A stretch of DNA of 64,000 nucleotides from Bradyrhizobium sp. 170 (GCF_023101085.1 NZ_CP064703.1:4154001-4218000); one strand, 5' to 3'; counted from the stretch's first letter, positions 8,816 through 19,289 are shown. Notes: generated from the sequence alone by a model not told the origin. Program-made: numbers and translations.

Positions 8816-8901
8816 TCTTCGCCCGGAGGCAAGCGTTCGAGGGGAAGACACCGAATGCCGCGCGGTGTACGCTTCTCGTGGCTTGAGGAAGGTGCAAAAC
8901 A

Positions 8902-8927
8902 AAAGGCGCCCCGCAAGGAGCGCCTTT
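8902..8927 (-). terminator. duplicated glnA-type terminator behind the glnA remnant
   Basis: The stem AAAGGCGC...GCGCCTTT with loop core CCCCGCAAGGA is identical to the terminator at 9905-9930. It is followed on the minus strand by TTTTGTTTTG. It sits 42 bases past the stop codon of the glnA remnant, as the intact terminator does for glnA. Confidence 0.75.
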
Positions 8928-8969
8928 CGCATTTCACGGCCAGTGTGCCGGCGGAAAATCCGCCAACGA

Positions 8970-9122
8970 TCACTGCGAATAGTACATGTCGAACTCGACC
9001 GGGTGCGGGGTCATCTCGAAGCGCTCGACTTCGGTCATCTTCAGCTCGATGAAGCTGTCGATGAAGTCGTCGTCGAACACGGCGCCGTTCTTGAGGAAGG
9101 CGCGGTCGTTGTCGAGATTTTC
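8970..9122 (-). pseudogene. glnA 3-prime-end fragment (last about 50 codons)
   Basis: These 153 bases match the end of glnA (9976-10128) with only about six differences by eye, including the stop codon. They encode [20 protein letters not shown] and the MYYSQ terminus. Similarity ends abruptly at about 9125 inside the codons for ENLDKD, with no start codon belonging to glnA upstream, so this is a remnant and not a gene. The downstream terminator is duplicated too. DUF992 lies between it and the intact glnA. Confidence 0.88.
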
Positions 9123-9147
9123 CACTGGTTCACCAGCGATGATGTCG

Positions 9148-9678
9148 TCACTGGGCCGTACGACGTGCGGGCGCAGTGGCCGGCCGCAGTTCCAATGTGG
9201 ATACGCCTGCCGCAATATTCACGCCCGTCTGCGCCTGCACGGACGCCGGCTGCATGATGACCCTGCGGTCCGGGCCTCCAACCAGGACGTTGGCACTCGC
9301 TCCGGCGCCGACCGTGCCGCCGGCGGTCGCACCCGTATAGGTTCCCGCCAATGCCGCCCGGGGCAGCGTGGTCGGCGCAAAAACCGCCCAGGCCAGCTGG
9401 CCGCCGGACGTGGCTCCGATGTCGAGGCCAAGCGTGCTGACGGTGCCCTCATAAGTCTCGCGTGCCCTGCCTTTCGCCGACGCATAGATGCAGCTCAGTT
9501 GCCGCTGCCCCCCGACAACGAGGCCTACACCGGGCGATATGTTGCAGGTGAGCGTGCCGACCCTTGTCCGCCCGGTGTCCTGGGCCATGGCCGGAGCCAT
9601 GGCGAGGGCGAGCGCCAGGGCGGCGCATGTGGTTGCGAGACTATTCAACGTTTTTCTATTCAGCGTTGCTTTGGTCAT
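9148..9678 (-). CDS. DUF992 family secreted protein
   Basis: A 176-residue protein with a signal peptide (basic start, then LALALAMAPAMAQ, cleaved near residue 33). The mature part has the DUF992 hallmarks: RVGTLTCNISPGVGLVVGGQ with a Cys, then LSCIYAS with a second Cys (likely a disulphide pair), then YEGTVSTLGLDIG and LAWAVFAPT. The function is unknown; these are periplasmic or envelope proteins common in Rhizobiales. It lies on the same strand as glnA, between glnA and the glnA remnant, with its stop 23 bases from the edge of the remnant. Confidence 0.85.
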   Translation of the reverse strand: MTKATLNRKTLNSLATTCAALALALAMAPAMAQDTGRTRVGTLTCNISPGVGLVVGGQRQLSCIYASAKGRARETYEGTVSTLGLDIGATSGGQLAWAVFAPTTLPRAALAGTYTGATAGGTVGAGASANVLVGGPDRRVIMQPASVQAQTGVNIAAGVSTLELRPATAPARRTAQ

Positions 9679-9904
9679 GGGCGTCCCTCCGTCGACGCAT
9701 TCTGATGGACCCCCTCAACGCGCAGCGACATTGCGATGTTCCCGCTCCGAGCTATAACGGCCGTGCAGGCGGGTCGGCAGGCGGGCAGTGGAAACATGGG
9801 CCATCGATCGCTTGCGGCCATATGAGCGGAATTCGCGGCGGCATTCGGCCGTATGAGTACACGAACCACGCGGCCGAAACGCCTGACTTGCCTACACAAA
9901 AACA

Positions 9905-9930
9905 AAAGGCGCCCCGCAAGGAGCGCCTTT
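9905..9930 (-). terminator. rho-independent terminator of glnA
   Basis: The minus-strand hairpin AAAGGCGC...GCGCCTTT followed by TTTTGTTTTTG lies 46 bases beyond the glnA stop codon. It is the presumed parent of the copies at 8902 and 7790. Confidence 0.8.
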
Positions 9931-9975
9931 CGCATTGATGGGCGGTGACACCGACGGCGCGAACGCCGCGCGAGA

Positions 9976-11385
9976 TCACTGCGAATAGTACATGTCGAAC
10001 TCGACCGGGTGCGGGGTCATCTCGAAGCGCTCGACTTCGGTCATTTTCAGCTCGATGAAGCTGTCGATGAAGTCGTCGTCGAACACGCCGCCGGCCTTGA
10101 GGAAGGCGCGGTCCTTGTCGAGGTTTTCCAGCGCCTCGCGCAAGCTGCCGCACACGGTCGGGATCTGCTTCAGCTCTTCCTTCGGCAGGTCGTAGAGGTC
10201 CTTGTCCATCGCCGGACCCGGATCGATCTTGTTCTTGACGCCGTCGAGGCCGGCCATCAGCATCGCGGCGAAGCCGAGATAGGGATTGGCCATCGGGTCG
10301 GGGAAGCGGACTTCGACGCGCTTGGCCTTCGGGTTCGCCGTGTAGGGAATGCGGCAGGAGGCCGAGCGGTTGCGTGCGGAGTAGGCGAGCAGCACGGGGG
10401 CTTCATAGCCCGGGACCAGGCGCTTGTAGGAATTGGTCGACGGGTTGGTGAAGGCGTTGATCGCTTTCGCGTGCTTGATGATGCCGCCGATGTAGTGGAG
10501 GCAGGTCTCCGAGAGGTCGGCATATTTGTTGCCGGCGAACACCGGCTTGCCGTCCTTCCAGATCGACTGGTGGCAGTGCATGCCCGAACCGTTGTCGCCG
10601 TAGACCGGCTTCGGCATGAAGGTGGCGGTCTTGCCGTAGATGTGCGCGACCTGGTGGATGCAGTATTTGTAGATCTGCATCTGGTCGGCCATCAGCGTCA
10701 TGGTGTCGAACTTCATGCCGAGCTCGTGCTGGGCGGAAGCGACTTCGTGATGATGCTTCTCGACCTTGACGCCCATCTTGGCCATGGCGCCGAGCATTTC
10801 CGAGCGCATGTCCTGCACCGAGTCCTGCGGCGGCACGGGGAAGTAGCCGGCCTTGGTGCGGATGCGGTGACCGAGGTTGCCGCCCTCATACTCGGTGTCC
10901 GAATTGATCGGCAGTTCCGAGGAGTCGAGCTTGAAGCCGGTGTTGTAGGGGGTGGTCTGGTAGCGCACGTCGTCGAACACGAAGAACTCGGCCTCGGGGC
11001 CGAAGAATATGGTGTCGCCGACACCCGACGATTTCACCATCGCCTCGGCCTTCTTGGCGATGCCACGGGGGTCGCGGTTGTAGGGCTCGCCGGTGGTCGG
11101 CTCGAGCACGTCGCAGACGATGACCATGGTGGTCTCGGCGAAGAACGGGTCGATCGTCGCGGTCACCGGGTCGGGCATCAGGCACATGTCGGATTCATTG
11201 ATCGCCTTCCAGCCGGCGATCGAGGAGCCGTCGAACATCTGGCCTTCGGCAAAGGTGTCCTCTTCGATCATGCTGACGTCGAAGGTCACGTGCTGCCACT
11301 TGCCGCGCGGATCGGTGAAGCGCAGGTCGACGTATTTTACGTCGTTGTCCTTGATCGATTTCAGGACGTCTTTGGCGGTCTTCAT
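9976..11385 (-). CDS. glnA: glutamine synthetase type I
   Basis: Ligates ammonia to glutamate with ATP in the cytoplasm as the central nitrogen-assimilation step; dodecameric GSI. The 469-residue protein starts [20 protein letters not shown] and has the usual GSI length. Visible motifs are the [11 protein letters not shown]-terminal domain, [10 protein letters not shown], the GSGMHCHQS active-site loop, [13 protein letters not shown], the NRSASCRIP glutamate-flap region, and LYDLP with the Tyr that GlnE adenylylates. The ATG at 11385 follows AAGGGGTA; the longer frame has no family similarity. It follows glnB by 149 bases on the same strand, so the two probably share a nitrogen-controlled transcript. 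Confidence 0.97.
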   Translation of the reverse strand: MKTAKDVLKSIKDNDVKYVDLRFTDPRGKWQHVTFDVSMIEEDTFAEGQMFDGSSIAGWKAINESDMCLMPDPVTATIDPFFAETTMVIVCDVLEPTTGEPYNRDPRGIAKKAEAMVKSSGVGDTIFFGPEAEFFVFDDVRYQTTPYNTGFKLDSSELPINSDTEYEGGNLGHRIRTKAGYFPVPPQDSVQDMRSEMLGAMAKMGVKVEKHHHEVASAQHELGMKFDTMTLMADQMQIYKYCIHQVAHIYGKTATFMPKPVYGDNGSGMHCHQSIWKDGKPVFAGNKYADLSETCLHYIGGIIKHAKAINAFTNPSTNSYKRLVPGYEAPVLLAYSARNRSASCRIPYTANPKAKRVEVRFPDPMANPYLGFAAMLMAGLDGVKNKIDPGPAMDKDLYDLPKEELKQIPTVCGSLREALENLDKDRAFLKAGGVFDDDFIDSFIELKMTEVERFEMTPHPVEFDMYYSQ

Positions 11386-11534
11386 GAATACCCCTTTTGG
11401 CTGCGGGACGGTTTCCAGGAATCTAGCGACAACGAGACTTCGCAAACGATCTGTGGAGATATCGCGAACGAAATCAGGCCGCCGAAGCAGCCCTTTTCTT
11501 GTTTTTCAGTCGCAAAATTCGGATAGCACCCGGC

Positions 11535-12244
<710 letters not shown>

Positions 12245-13744
12245 ATGGAAGTTTTGACTACGACTGAGATGGAGCGTGCCGACCGGTTGACGATCACCGC
12301 GGGCACCCCCGGCTTCGCGCTGATGATGAGCGCTGGGCAGGCCGTGGCCGAGGCCGCGATGGATCTCGTCGAGGAGGGGCCGATCGTGGTGGTCGCCGGC
12401 CGCGGCAACAATGGCGGCGACGGTTTTGTGGCGGCGGCTGAACTGGCGGCGCGCGGCCGTGACGTCTCGGTTATCCTCTTGTGCGAGCGCGACAGCCTGC
12501 AGGGTGATGCTGCGCTCGCTGCACGCGGCTGGAAGTACCCGGTGCTGCCGTTCAACCCGCAGGCGATCGGCAAGCCGGCCTTGATCATCGATGCGCTGTT
12601 CGGCGCCGGGCTCAATCGTCCCGTCAAGGGCGATCCGCTCGAGATGATCGAGGCGGTCAACGCCAACGGCGCGCCGGTGCTCGCCGTCGACCTGCCGAGC
12701 GGGATCAACGGTACGACCGGCGCCATGATGGGGGCTGCGATCAACGCCGTGGAGACCGTGACGTTCTTCCGCCGCAAGCCGGCGCATCTGTTGATGCCGG
12801 GGCGCAAGCACTGCGGCCATGTCCGCGTCGCCGATATCGGCATCGATCCGGGCGTGCTCGAGGAGATCCGGCCGCAGACATCAGAGACCGTTCCGCAGAG
12901 CTGGCAGAAATCCTTCCCCGTGCCTGACATCGACGGCCACAAATATGCCCGCGGCCACGCAATCGTGCTGTCGGGCGAACTGGCGTCGACCGGGGCGGCG
13001 CGGCTCGCGGCGCGGGGGGCGCTGCGGGCGGGCGCCGGGCTGGTGACCGTGGCCTCGCCGCGCGACGCGCTCGCGGTCAACGCCGCAGCGCTGACGGCGG
13101 TGATGGTGCGCGCGATCGATAATGCCATCCAGTTCGCCGAACTGCTCGACGACAGGCGGCTCAATTCGATCGTGATCGGGCCGGGCGCCGGCGTCAGCGC
13201 CCGAACGCGCGATTTCGTCCACACGGCACTGTCGGCGAAACGCGGCCTCGTGCTCGACGCCGACGCGCTGACGAGTTTTGCCGAAGCGCCGGAGCGGTTG
13301 TTTGAACAGATCAAGGCTGCCGAGGACGCCCACGTCGTCCTGACCCCGCATGAGGGCGAATTTCCGCGCCTGTTCAGCGATATCAGCAACAAGCATCCCG
13401 GCCGCTCCAAACTGGAGCGGGTGCGCGACGCCGCCGAACGCTGCGGCGCGGTGGTGCTGCTGAAGGGACCGGATACGGTGGTGGCATCCCCGGACGGACG
13501 CGCCAGCATCGCGTCCAACGCGCCGCCCTGGCTGGCTACCGCAGGCGCCGGCGACGTGCTGGCGGGGATGATCGCAGGGATGCTGGCGCAAGGCGTCCCG
13601 GCGTTCGAGGCTGCCTGCATCGGCGTCTGGATGCACGGCGAAGCCGCGCGCGAGGCGGGGCCGGGGCTGATTGCGGAGGATTTGCCGGAAGTGCTGCCCG
13701 CGGTGTTCCGCCGGCTCTATGACGAGTTCGGGATTGAGTATTAG
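12245..13744 (+). CDS. nnr: bifunctional NAD(P)H-hydrate epimerase / ADP-dependent NAD(P)H-hydrate dehydratase
   Basis: Repairs NADHX and NADPHX, the hydrated damage products of the nicotinamide cofactors. The 499-residue protein fuses an N-terminal YjeF_N epimerase (about 1-210; GRGNNGGDG phosphate loop, IIDALFGAGL, VDLPSGINGTTG) to a C-terminal ribokinase-like dehydratase (about 225-499; IGPGAGVS, LDADALTSF, VLTPHEGEF, and ATAGAGDVLAGMI with the catalytic Asp). The start at 12245 gives MEVLTTTEME, the family N-terminus. Its last codons overlap the acetyltransferase gene by 26 bases, suggesting cotranscription. Confidence 0.93.
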   Translation: MEVLTTTEMERADRLTITAGTPGFALMMSAGQAVAEAAMDLVEEGPIVVVAGRGNNGGDGFVAAAELAARGRDVSVILLCERDSLQGDAALAARGWKYPVLPFNPQAIGKPALIIDALFGAGLNRPVKGDPLEMIEAVNANGAPVLAVDLPSGINGTTGAMMGAAINAVETVTFFRRKPAHLLMPGRKHCGHVRVADIGIDPGVLEEIRPQTSETVPQSWQKSFPVPDIDGHKYARGHAIVLSGELASTGAARLAARGALRAGAGLVTVASPRDALAVNAAALTAVMVRAIDNAIQFAELLDDRRLNSIVIGPGAGVSARTRDFVHTALSAKRGLVLDADALTSFAEAPERLFEQIKAAEDAHVVLTPHEGEFPRLFSDISNKHPGRSKLERVRDAAERCGAVVLLKGPDTVVASPDGRASIASNAPPWLATAGAGDVLAGMIAGMLAQGVPAFEAACIGVWMHGEAAREAGPGLIAEDLPEVLPAVFRRLYDEFGIEY

Positions 13745-14174
13745 GCAACTCGAACTCGCCGACATGGACGCGGCAGCGGGCGTTCATCGCGCGGCGTTCG
13801 ACCATGCATTGCCTTGGCTCACCGGACTGCATACGCCTGACGAAGACCGGTGGTTTTATCGCGAGCGCATGTTCAAGACTTGTACGCTTTGGGGCGCTTT
13901 CGATCGCGATGTCATAACGGGCATGATCGCCTTCCGTGACGATTGGATCGAGCAACTATACGTACTGCCGGAGGCGCATGGGCAGGGCGTTGGCACCGAA
14001 TTGCTCGATGTCGCGAAAGGCGCTTCCGAGCGCCTGCAACTCTGGACCTTTCAGCGCAATGCGAGGGCGCGCCGCTTCTACGAAGCGCGGGGCTTTGCGC
14101 TTGTCGAGGAAACCGACGGTGCCGGCAATGAAGAGAAGGAGCCGGATGCGCGCTATCTCTGGACGCGCCCGTAA
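13719..14174 (+). CDS. GNAT family N-acetyltransferase
   Basis: A 151-residue acetyl-CoA-dependent acyltransferase. The GNAT core is visible: IRQLELADMDAAAG at the start, DDWIEQLYVLPEAHGQGVGTELL (split here only by domain) carrying the Q/R-x-x-G-x-G/A acetyl-CoA loop as HGQGVG, and NARARRFYEARGF, the usual final motif. The start is uncertain: ATG 13719 overlaps the upstream gene by 26 bases without a good ribosome-binding site, and a TTG at 13733 is an alternative. The substrate is unknown. Confidence 0.82.
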   Translation: MTSSGLSIRQLELADMDAAAGVHRAAFDHALPWLTGLHTPDEDRWFYRERMFKTCTLWGAFDRDVITGMIAFRDDWIEQLYVLPEAHGQGVGTELLDVAKGASERLQLWTFQRNARARRFYEARGFALVEETDGAGNEEKEPDARYLWTRP

Positions 14175-14183
14175 GGCGAGGCG

Positions 14184-15269
14184 CTATCCAACCAGGTATT
14201 TCGCCACCGCCGTCTCGTTCCATTCCAGCCCGAGCCCAGGCCCTCGCGCTGTCACCGTTCCATCCACGATCTCGGCAGGGTGGGCGAGGATGACGCTGGC
14301 AAAGTCCAAAAATTCGAGCCAGTGCGCGGTTGGCGTCACCGCCAGCATGTGGGCACTGGCTTCGGCGAACAGATGGCTCGACATCGGAATATTCGCGGCT
14401 TCGGCTTGCGCTGCGACCTGCAGCCAGCCGGTGACGCCGCCGCACTTCATCAGATCGGGCATGATGAAGTCGCTGGCGCCGGCTTCGATCGCTTCCGCAA
14501 AGCCGCGCGGGAACCACCAGTTTTCGCCGGCCTGAATCGGCGTCGGCGAGGTCTCGCGCACTTTTGCGTGTCCTGACAGATTTTCCTGCGGCACGGGCTC
14601 CTCGATCCAGTGCAGATCATAGGGTTCGAGGCGCGCGATACGGCGCGACGCTTCGGCGGGATCGAGCGACTGGTTGAAGTCGATCATCAGCGCGACATCG
14701 GGGCCGATGAGGGCGCGCACGCCCTTGACCATCCGTTCGTCGTTGGCGGCATCGCCGTCGCCGACCTTGATCTTGATGCCGCGAAAACCCTGTTCGAGCG
14801 AGCGGCGCAACGCGCGCTCGTCGGCGACCGGATCAACCACGCCGTAGCTGTCGTAGGCCCTGATCGGGCGCGCTGAGCCGCCGAGCAGCTCGGCCACTGG
14901 CCGGCCCGCGATCTGGCCGAGCGCGTCCCAATAGGCCATGTCGAGGCCGGATACCGCCATGCCGACGAGGCCTTGCCAGCCGAGCAGGCGGAATTTGGCG
15001 TCCATCGCCGCCATCAGGTCGTAGGGCGCGAGCAGCCGGCCGGTGAGTTCGCGCCCGATCTCCTCGACCAGGTGGACCAGCGGCTTCACCGTCATCCGGG
15101 CGTAGGCGAAGATATAGGAATGGCCGGTAATGCCCTGATCGGTTTCGACATCGATCAGGACCAGCGGGGCCACATCGAACACGCCGAAGGCGTTCTTCAG
15201 GGGGCGCGCGAGCGGCACGACGATGCCGCGCGCCTTGACGCTGCGGATGGCGGGGACCGGTTTGCTCAT
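14184..15269 (-). CDS. mandelate racemase/muconate lactonizing enzyme family protein
   Basis: A 361-residue enolase-superfamily enzyme that abstracts a proton alpha to a carboxylate. The N-terminal capping domain is followed by the barrel, with KIKVG (the catalytic K-x-K, near residue 165), the metal ligands Asp in MIDFNQS, Glu in HWIEEPV and Glu in IQAGENW, and a catalytic His in SSHLFAEAS. This residue set matches the mandelate racemase group more than muconate cycloisomerase, but the substrate (a sugar acid or similar) cannot be read. It is followed upstream by the multicopper-oxidase-like gene on the same strand, 10 bases apart. Confidence 0.88.
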   Translation of the reverse strand: MSKPVPAIRSVKARGIVVPLARPLKNAFGVFDVAPLVLIDVETDQGITGHSYIFAYARMTVKPLVHLVEEIGRELTGRLLAPYDLMAAMDAKFRLLGWQGLVGMAVSGLDMAYWDALGQIAGRPVAELLGGSARPIRAYDSYGVVDPVADERALRRSLEQGFRGIKIKVGDGDAANDERMVKGVRALIGPDVALMIDFNQSLDPAEASRRIARLEPYDLHWIEEPVPQENLSGHAKVRETSPTPIQAGENWWFPRGFAEAIEAGASDFIMPDLMKCGGVTGWLQVAAQAEAANIPMSSHLFAEASAHMLAVTPTAHWLEFLDFASVILAHPAEIVDGTVTARGPGLGLEWNETAVAKYLVG

Positions 15270-15279
15270 GGTGTGCTCC

Positions 15280-16587
15280 TCACTCGACGGCGTACCACCG
15301 CACCAGCCGCGGCGCCGCCCAATCGGTCGCGACGGATTCGATCAGGTAGCGCCCGGCATGCTCGGCCAAAAAGGCTATGCGCTGGGTTTGGCCGGGTTCG
15401 ATCGCCAGCGTATCCAGCCAGAATGGCTTCCAGCCGTCGTCGAGCCGGTCCAGCAGCCGGAAGTGATGTCCGTGGAGGTGGAAGACGGTGGCGATGGCGG
15501 CGCGGTTGGTGAGCGCCAGAACGACCACGCGACCGGCCTTGGCGCGGAAGGCGGGTGGGGTGGTGGCGATGAACTTGGCGGGCGTTACCCAGTCGGCCGG
15601 CGGTCCGCCGAGCGGCAGATCGACCCGGACGGCGTTCTTCAGGTCGAGCCGTTCGGGGAGGCCATTGGAGGGCAGCGGCGGGGCCGGGGGCAGCGGAGCC
15701 GCGCGGATCGGCGGTTCGCTGGAGACGACGAATTTGCCGATCGGACGGGCTTCCCTGCCGTCATGCAGGAGGATCGGGGACACGCTACCCGCTGGGTTCG
15801 TTACATCGATAAAGGCATCGACTCGGCCGCCCGACGCCAACACCAAGGCGCCGTTGCGGGCCTGGAACGGCTCGGATGGCTGGCCGTCGATGGCCATAAC
15901 CCGAACATCAAGTCCTTCCAATTTGATCGCAATAACAGAGCGTTGGCAGCCATTGATGATCCGGAGCCTGACCCGTTCATTGGTTCTCGCTGAGAAATCG
16001 AGCGAAGTCTGGCCGTTAATCGTATGGACTGGCACGGTGTCCCCGGGATCGGTCCCCGGTGCCATCGCGGTTCCATCTGGCCTGACCCGCCAGTTCTCGA
16101 TCAGGAGAAGCTCTTCGCGGTCAACGCTCACCGGTTTGCTTTCCTGCACGATCAGTGGAAGCCCGCGTGACGGCTTCGCGTGGCCGTCGCCCAGCAAAGC
16201 AAGATCACAGAAGAAGGTGCCGGCATGCCGCAGCGGCAGTTCGAAGTTGTCCGCGCCGCCTCCTGCCAAAGGCCGTCGTGCCAGCAGAGGCTCGATCGTG
16301 GGGGCACCGTCGATTCCGCGCCAGCTAAGGACAGCCGCCTTCGGAAGGTTGCTCCGGAATTCGACCTGCGCTGTGTCCCGCTGCGTGAAACTCAGCGGAG
16401 GACCGCCAATGGACCAAATCCGTGCCTCGGGCCCGTTCGGGGGCAAGGTAAGGGTCGTAGGCTCTGCGGGGAGCAGGCGAGTTTGCCATCCGAAAGCTCC
16501 GGTGGCTGACAACGCGGGGCCAAGGGCAGCAGCGCCCAGACCGGCCAGGAGGGTGCGTCGATTGACCGTCGCGGAAAGCCTTGCCAT
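15280..16587 (-). CDS. multicopper oxidase-like protein (cupredoxin domains, most copper ligands missing)
   Basis: A 435-residue Tat-exported protein: NRRTLLAGLGAAALGPAL is a twin-arginine signal. Cupredoxin-type domains follow. Only the third of the four copper motifs is intact (FHLHGHHF near residue 370). The first is replaced by LSWRG instead of HWHG, the second by FFCDL instead of a WYHxH motif, and the last by YLIESVATDW where HCHILEH is expected. It therefore resembles non-enzymatic relatives such as SufI/FtsP rather than a laccase. The ATG at 16587 places the RR motif near the N-terminus. It is probably cotranscribed with the enolase-superfamily gene. Confidence 0.8.
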   Translation of the reverse strand: MARLSATVNRRTLLAGLGAAALGPALSATGAFGWQTRLLPAEPTTLTLPPNGPEARIWSIGGPPLSFTQRDTAQVEFRSNLPKAAVLSWRGIDGAPTIEPLLARRPLAGGGADNFELPLRHAGTFFCDLALLGDGHAKPSRGLPLIVQESKPVSVDREELLLIENWRVRPDGTAMAPGTDPGDTVPVHTINGQTSLDFSARTNERVRLRIINGCQRSVIAIKLEGLDVRVMAIDGQPSEPFQARNGALVLASGGRVDAFIDVTNPAGSVSPILLHDGREARPIGKFVVSSEPPIRAAPLPPAPPLPSNGLPERLDLKNAVRVDLPLGGPPADWVTPAKFIATTPPAFRAKAGRVVVLALTNRAAIATVFHLHGHHFRLLDRLDDGWKPFWLDTLAIEPGQTQRIAFLAEHAGRYLIESVATDWAAPRLVRWYAVE

Positions 16588-16668
16588 TGGACCAATGCGG
16601 ACCATTTTCTGAGGTACCTGTCCTAGCTGTGACGCCTTGCCTCGGCGCTGTCAAAAAGGGCCATTTTT

Positions 16669-16699
16669 TTGCTGCGGAGGTGTAGGCTCATGTTATAAG
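16669..16699 (+). promoter_or_regulatory. possible sigma-70 promoter of tRNA-Leu
   Basis: TTGCTG and TTATAA are separated by 18 bases, ending 44 bases before the tRNA. The -35 matches four or five of six consensus positions. Prediction by eye only. Confidence 0.4.
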
Positions 16700-16742
16700 C
16701 CCGCCGCCCGCGGCATCGCGGCCGGGTATGGATGCTTTTCAC

Positions 16743-16827
16743 GCGGGCGTGGCGGAACTGGTAGACGCGCTGGATTTAGGTTCCAGTGACGAAAGTTGTG
16801 GGGGTTCGAGTCCCTCCGCCCGCACCA
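16743..16827 (+). tRNA. tRNA-Leu (UAG anticodon)
   Basis: 85 bases including an encoded CCA. The acceptor arms GCGGGCG and CGCCCGC pair fully; the anticodon stem CTGGA/TCCAG encloses loop TTTAGGT, giving anticodon UAG. The long variable arm (GTGACGAAAGTTGTG region) and GTTCGAGTCC T-arm are typical of tRNA-Leu. Confidence 0.95.
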
Positions 16828-16990
16828 AGCGCTCTATCCAGGCGTTTGCATGACGAATACTGGAGGGCCTGCTTCCCGGTCGGGGAGCCAAGGTCAGCCG
16901 AACCACCGGCGCAGGCTGCAAGGCTACGCCTCGAACATTTGACACTGCCGGGCCCGTCTGGCCCGGCGCAAGCGGAAGAAGATTGACACC

Positions 16991-18349
16991 ATGCAGGTCA
17001 CCGAAACCCTCGCCGAGGGATTGAAGCACGAGTTCAAGGTCAGCGTTCCCGCATCGGATCTCGATGCCAAGGCGGACGCCAAGCTGGTCGACCTCAAGGA
17101 CAAGGTGAAGCTCAACGGCTTCCGCCCCGGCAAGGTGCCGGTGAGCCATCTGAAGAAGGTGTATGGCCGCTCTGTCATGGCCGAGACCATCGACCAGACC
17201 ATCCGCGACACCAACACGCAGATCTTCACCGACCGCGGTTTCCGCCTCGCGACCGAGCCGAAGATCACCATGCCGACCGAGACCAAAGAGGTCGAGGAGC
17301 TGCTCGCCGGCAAGACCGACCTGACCTACACGGTTGCGATCGAGGTGGTGCCGACCATCCAGCTCGCCGATTTCAAGACCTTCTCGGTAGAGAAGCCGGT
17401 GGTCGAAGTCACCGATGCCGAGGTCGATGAAGCGATCAAGCGCATCGCCGACCAGAATCGTCCCTTTGCTGCGAAGGCCGAAGGCGCCAAGGCCGAAACC
17501 GGCGATCGCGTCACCATCAGCTTCAAGGGCAGCATCAACGGCGAACTGTTCGACGGCGGCACCGGCGAGGGCATCCCGGTCGTGATCGGCGCCGGACAAT
17601 TCATTCCGGGTTTTGAGGAACAGCTCGTCGGTATCGGGACCGGCGAAACCCGTACGCTGAAAGTGTCATTCCCGAAGAACTACGCCAGCGAGAAGCTCGC
17701 TGGCCAGCCGGCCGAGTTCGAGACCACCGCGACCCTGATCGAAGCCCCGGGTGAGACCAAGATCGACGACGAGTTTGCAAAGACGCTCGGCCTGGAATCG
17801 CTCGACAAGCTGAAGGAAGCCGCACGCGAGCGGCTGGTCGCCGAGTTCGCCGGCGCGACACGCCAGCGCGTCAAGCGCGCGCTGCTCGACCGTCTCGACG
17901 ACAGCCACAAATTCGAGGCGCCGCCGTCGCTGATCGCGGAAGAGTTCAACCTGATGTGGAACTCGATCAAGGCCGAGATGGAATCCTCCGGGAAAACCTT
18001 TGCCGACGAGGACACCACCGAAGAGGCGGCCCAGGAAGAGTACAAGAAGATCGCCGACCGCCGCGTCCGGCTCGGCCTCGTGCTGTCGGATATCGGCGAG
18101 AAGAACAAGATCACCGTGACCGACGACGAAGTCAGCCGCGCGGTGATCGAGCGGGCGCGTTCGATGCCCGGCCGCGAGAAGGAAGTCTGGGACTACTATC
18201 GCAACAATGCCAATGCGCTGGCCCAGCTTCGTGCGCCGATTTATGAAGACAAGGTAGTCGATTTCATCCTCGAACTCGCCAACGTGACCGAAAAGAAGGT
18301 CTCGCGCGAGGACCTGTTCAAGGACGACGACGAAAAGAGCGCAGCCTGA
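16991..18349 (+). CDS. tig: trigger factor, ribosome-associated chaperone and peptidyl-prolyl isomerase
   Basis: Binds the ribosome near L23 and shields nascent chains. The 452-residue protein has an N-terminal domain with the ribosome-binding loop NGFRPGKVP (about residue 42-50), a central FKBP-type domain (about 165-245; [20 protein letters not shown] and the [16 protein letters not shown] segment) and a long helical C-terminal chaperone domain. Length is standard. It heads the conserved tig-clpP-clpX-lon order. A weak stem (GCCTGACC/GGTCAGGC, 18344-18364) overlaps the stop codon but has no T-run. Confidence 0.97.
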   Translation: MQVTETLAEGLKHEFKVSVPASDLDAKADAKLVDLKDKVKLNGFRPGKVPVSHLKKVYGRSVMAETIDQTIRDTNTQIFTDRGFRLATEPKITMPTETKEVEELLAGKTDLTYTVAIEVVPTIQLADFKTFSVEKPVVEVTDAEVDEAIKRIADQNRPFAAKAEGAKAETGDRVTISFKGSINGELFDGGTGEGIPVVIGAGQFIPGFEEQLVGIGTGETRTLKVSFPKNYASEKLAGQPAEFETTATLIEAPGETKIDDEFAKTLGLESLDKLKEAARERLVAEFAGATRQRVKRALLDRLDDSHKFEAPPSLIAEEFNLMWNSIKAEMESSGKTFADEDTTEEAAQEEYKKIADRRVRLGLVLSDIGEKNKITVTDDEVSRAVIERARSMPGREKEVWDYYRNNANALAQLRAPIYEDKVVDFILELANVTEKKVSREDLFKDDDEKSAA

Positions 18350-18653
18350 CCGATTTGGTCAGGCCAGCGTTAATGATGAACGGCAAAAGCGGCGTGGCGA
18401 CGGCATCCGTCGCTATGAGATCGCCTGCGAATCAGTTTGAACTCGTCGAGTTCGGCTCGCAATGCCCCGGTCTTGTCGCCGGGAAATTGGCTCATATGTG
18501 TGAGCGGCTCGCCCATGCGAGTCCTGAGTTGAAGTCCTGCATCACGGGACGTTCGTCCGCGCGCGGCAATCCTGGCGATTGGCCTGCCTTGCCGATGGAT
18601 GTTCGCCCCCCGCTGTTTTCTACCTAACCCTCTACTAACCCTTGGGGTGACTA
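18350..18653. other. intergenic region between tig and clpP
   Basis: 304 bases. I see the weak tig stem-loop at its left edge and the clpP ribosome-binding site (GGGGTGA) at its right, and no convincing gene. A 90-codon frame inside has no ribosome-binding site or family pattern. The clpP promoter must lie here, but no clear sigma-70 or sigma-32 match stands out. Confidence 0.6.
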
Positions 18654-19289
18654 ATGCGCGATCCCGTTGAAACCTACATGAACCTCGTGCCCATGGTGGT
18701 CGAGCAGACCAACCGCGGCGAACGCGCCTACGACATTTTCTCGCGGCTCCTGAAAGAGCGCATCATCTTCGTGACCGGTCCGGTCGAAGACGGCATGTCG
18801 ACGCTCACCGTCGCGCAGCTCCTGTTCCTCGAGGCGGAAAATCCCAAGAAGGAAATCTCGATGTACATCAACTCGCCGGGCGGCGTGGTGACATCGGGGC
18901 TTGCGATCTACGACACAATGCAATTCATCCGTCCGCCGGTGTCGACGCTGTGCACCGGGCAGGCGGCTTCGATGGGCTCGCTGTTGCTCGCTGCCGGCGC
19001 AAAGGACATGCGCTTCTCGCTGCCGAATTCGCGCATCATGGTGCATCAGCCTTCGGGCGGCTTCCAGGGCCAGGCCACCGACATCATGCTGCATGCGCAG
19101 GAGATCCTGAATCTCAAGAAGCGCCTCAACGAAATCTACGTGAAGCACACCGGCCAGACCTACAAGGCGATCGAGGACGCGCTCGAGCGCGACAAATTCC
19201 TGACCGCCGATATGGCCCGCGACTTCGGCATCGTCGACAAGGTTATCGACAAGCGTCCCGAAGAGGCGATGCCGACGAAAATCGCGTAA
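18654..19289 (+). CDS. clpP: ATP-dependent Clp protease proteolytic subunit
   Basis: Serine protease that forms a double heptameric ring and degrades proteins fed by ClpX or ClpA. The 211-residue protein carries the whole catalytic triad: Ser106 in [10 protein letters not shown], His131 in MVHQPSGG and Asp180 near DILKR-like KKRLNEIY downstream. The N-terminal [19 protein letters not shown] matches the mature and propeptide region of alphaproteobacterial ClpP. It lies between tig and clpX in the usual order, with a 453-base gap before clpX, so clpX may have its own promoter. Confidence 0.97.
   Translation: MRDPVETYMNLVPMVVEQTNRGERAYDIFSRLLKERIIFVTGPVEDGMSTLTVAQLLFLEAENPKKEISMYINSPGGVVTSGLAIYDTMQFIRPPVSTLCTGQAASMGSLLLAAGAKDMRFSLPNSRIMVHQPSGGFQGQATDIMLHAQEILNLKKRLNEIYVKHTGQTYKAIEDALERDKFLTADMARDFGIVDKVIDKRPEEAMPTKIA

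Noticed and set aside
10009..11526. A 505-codon plus-strand frame opposite glnA
   Set aside because: Antisense shadow of glnA with repetitive Val/Asp/His composition.
18355..18627. A 90-codon frame between tig and clpP
   Set aside because: No ribosome-binding site, no hydrophobic or domain pattern, unusual codon use.
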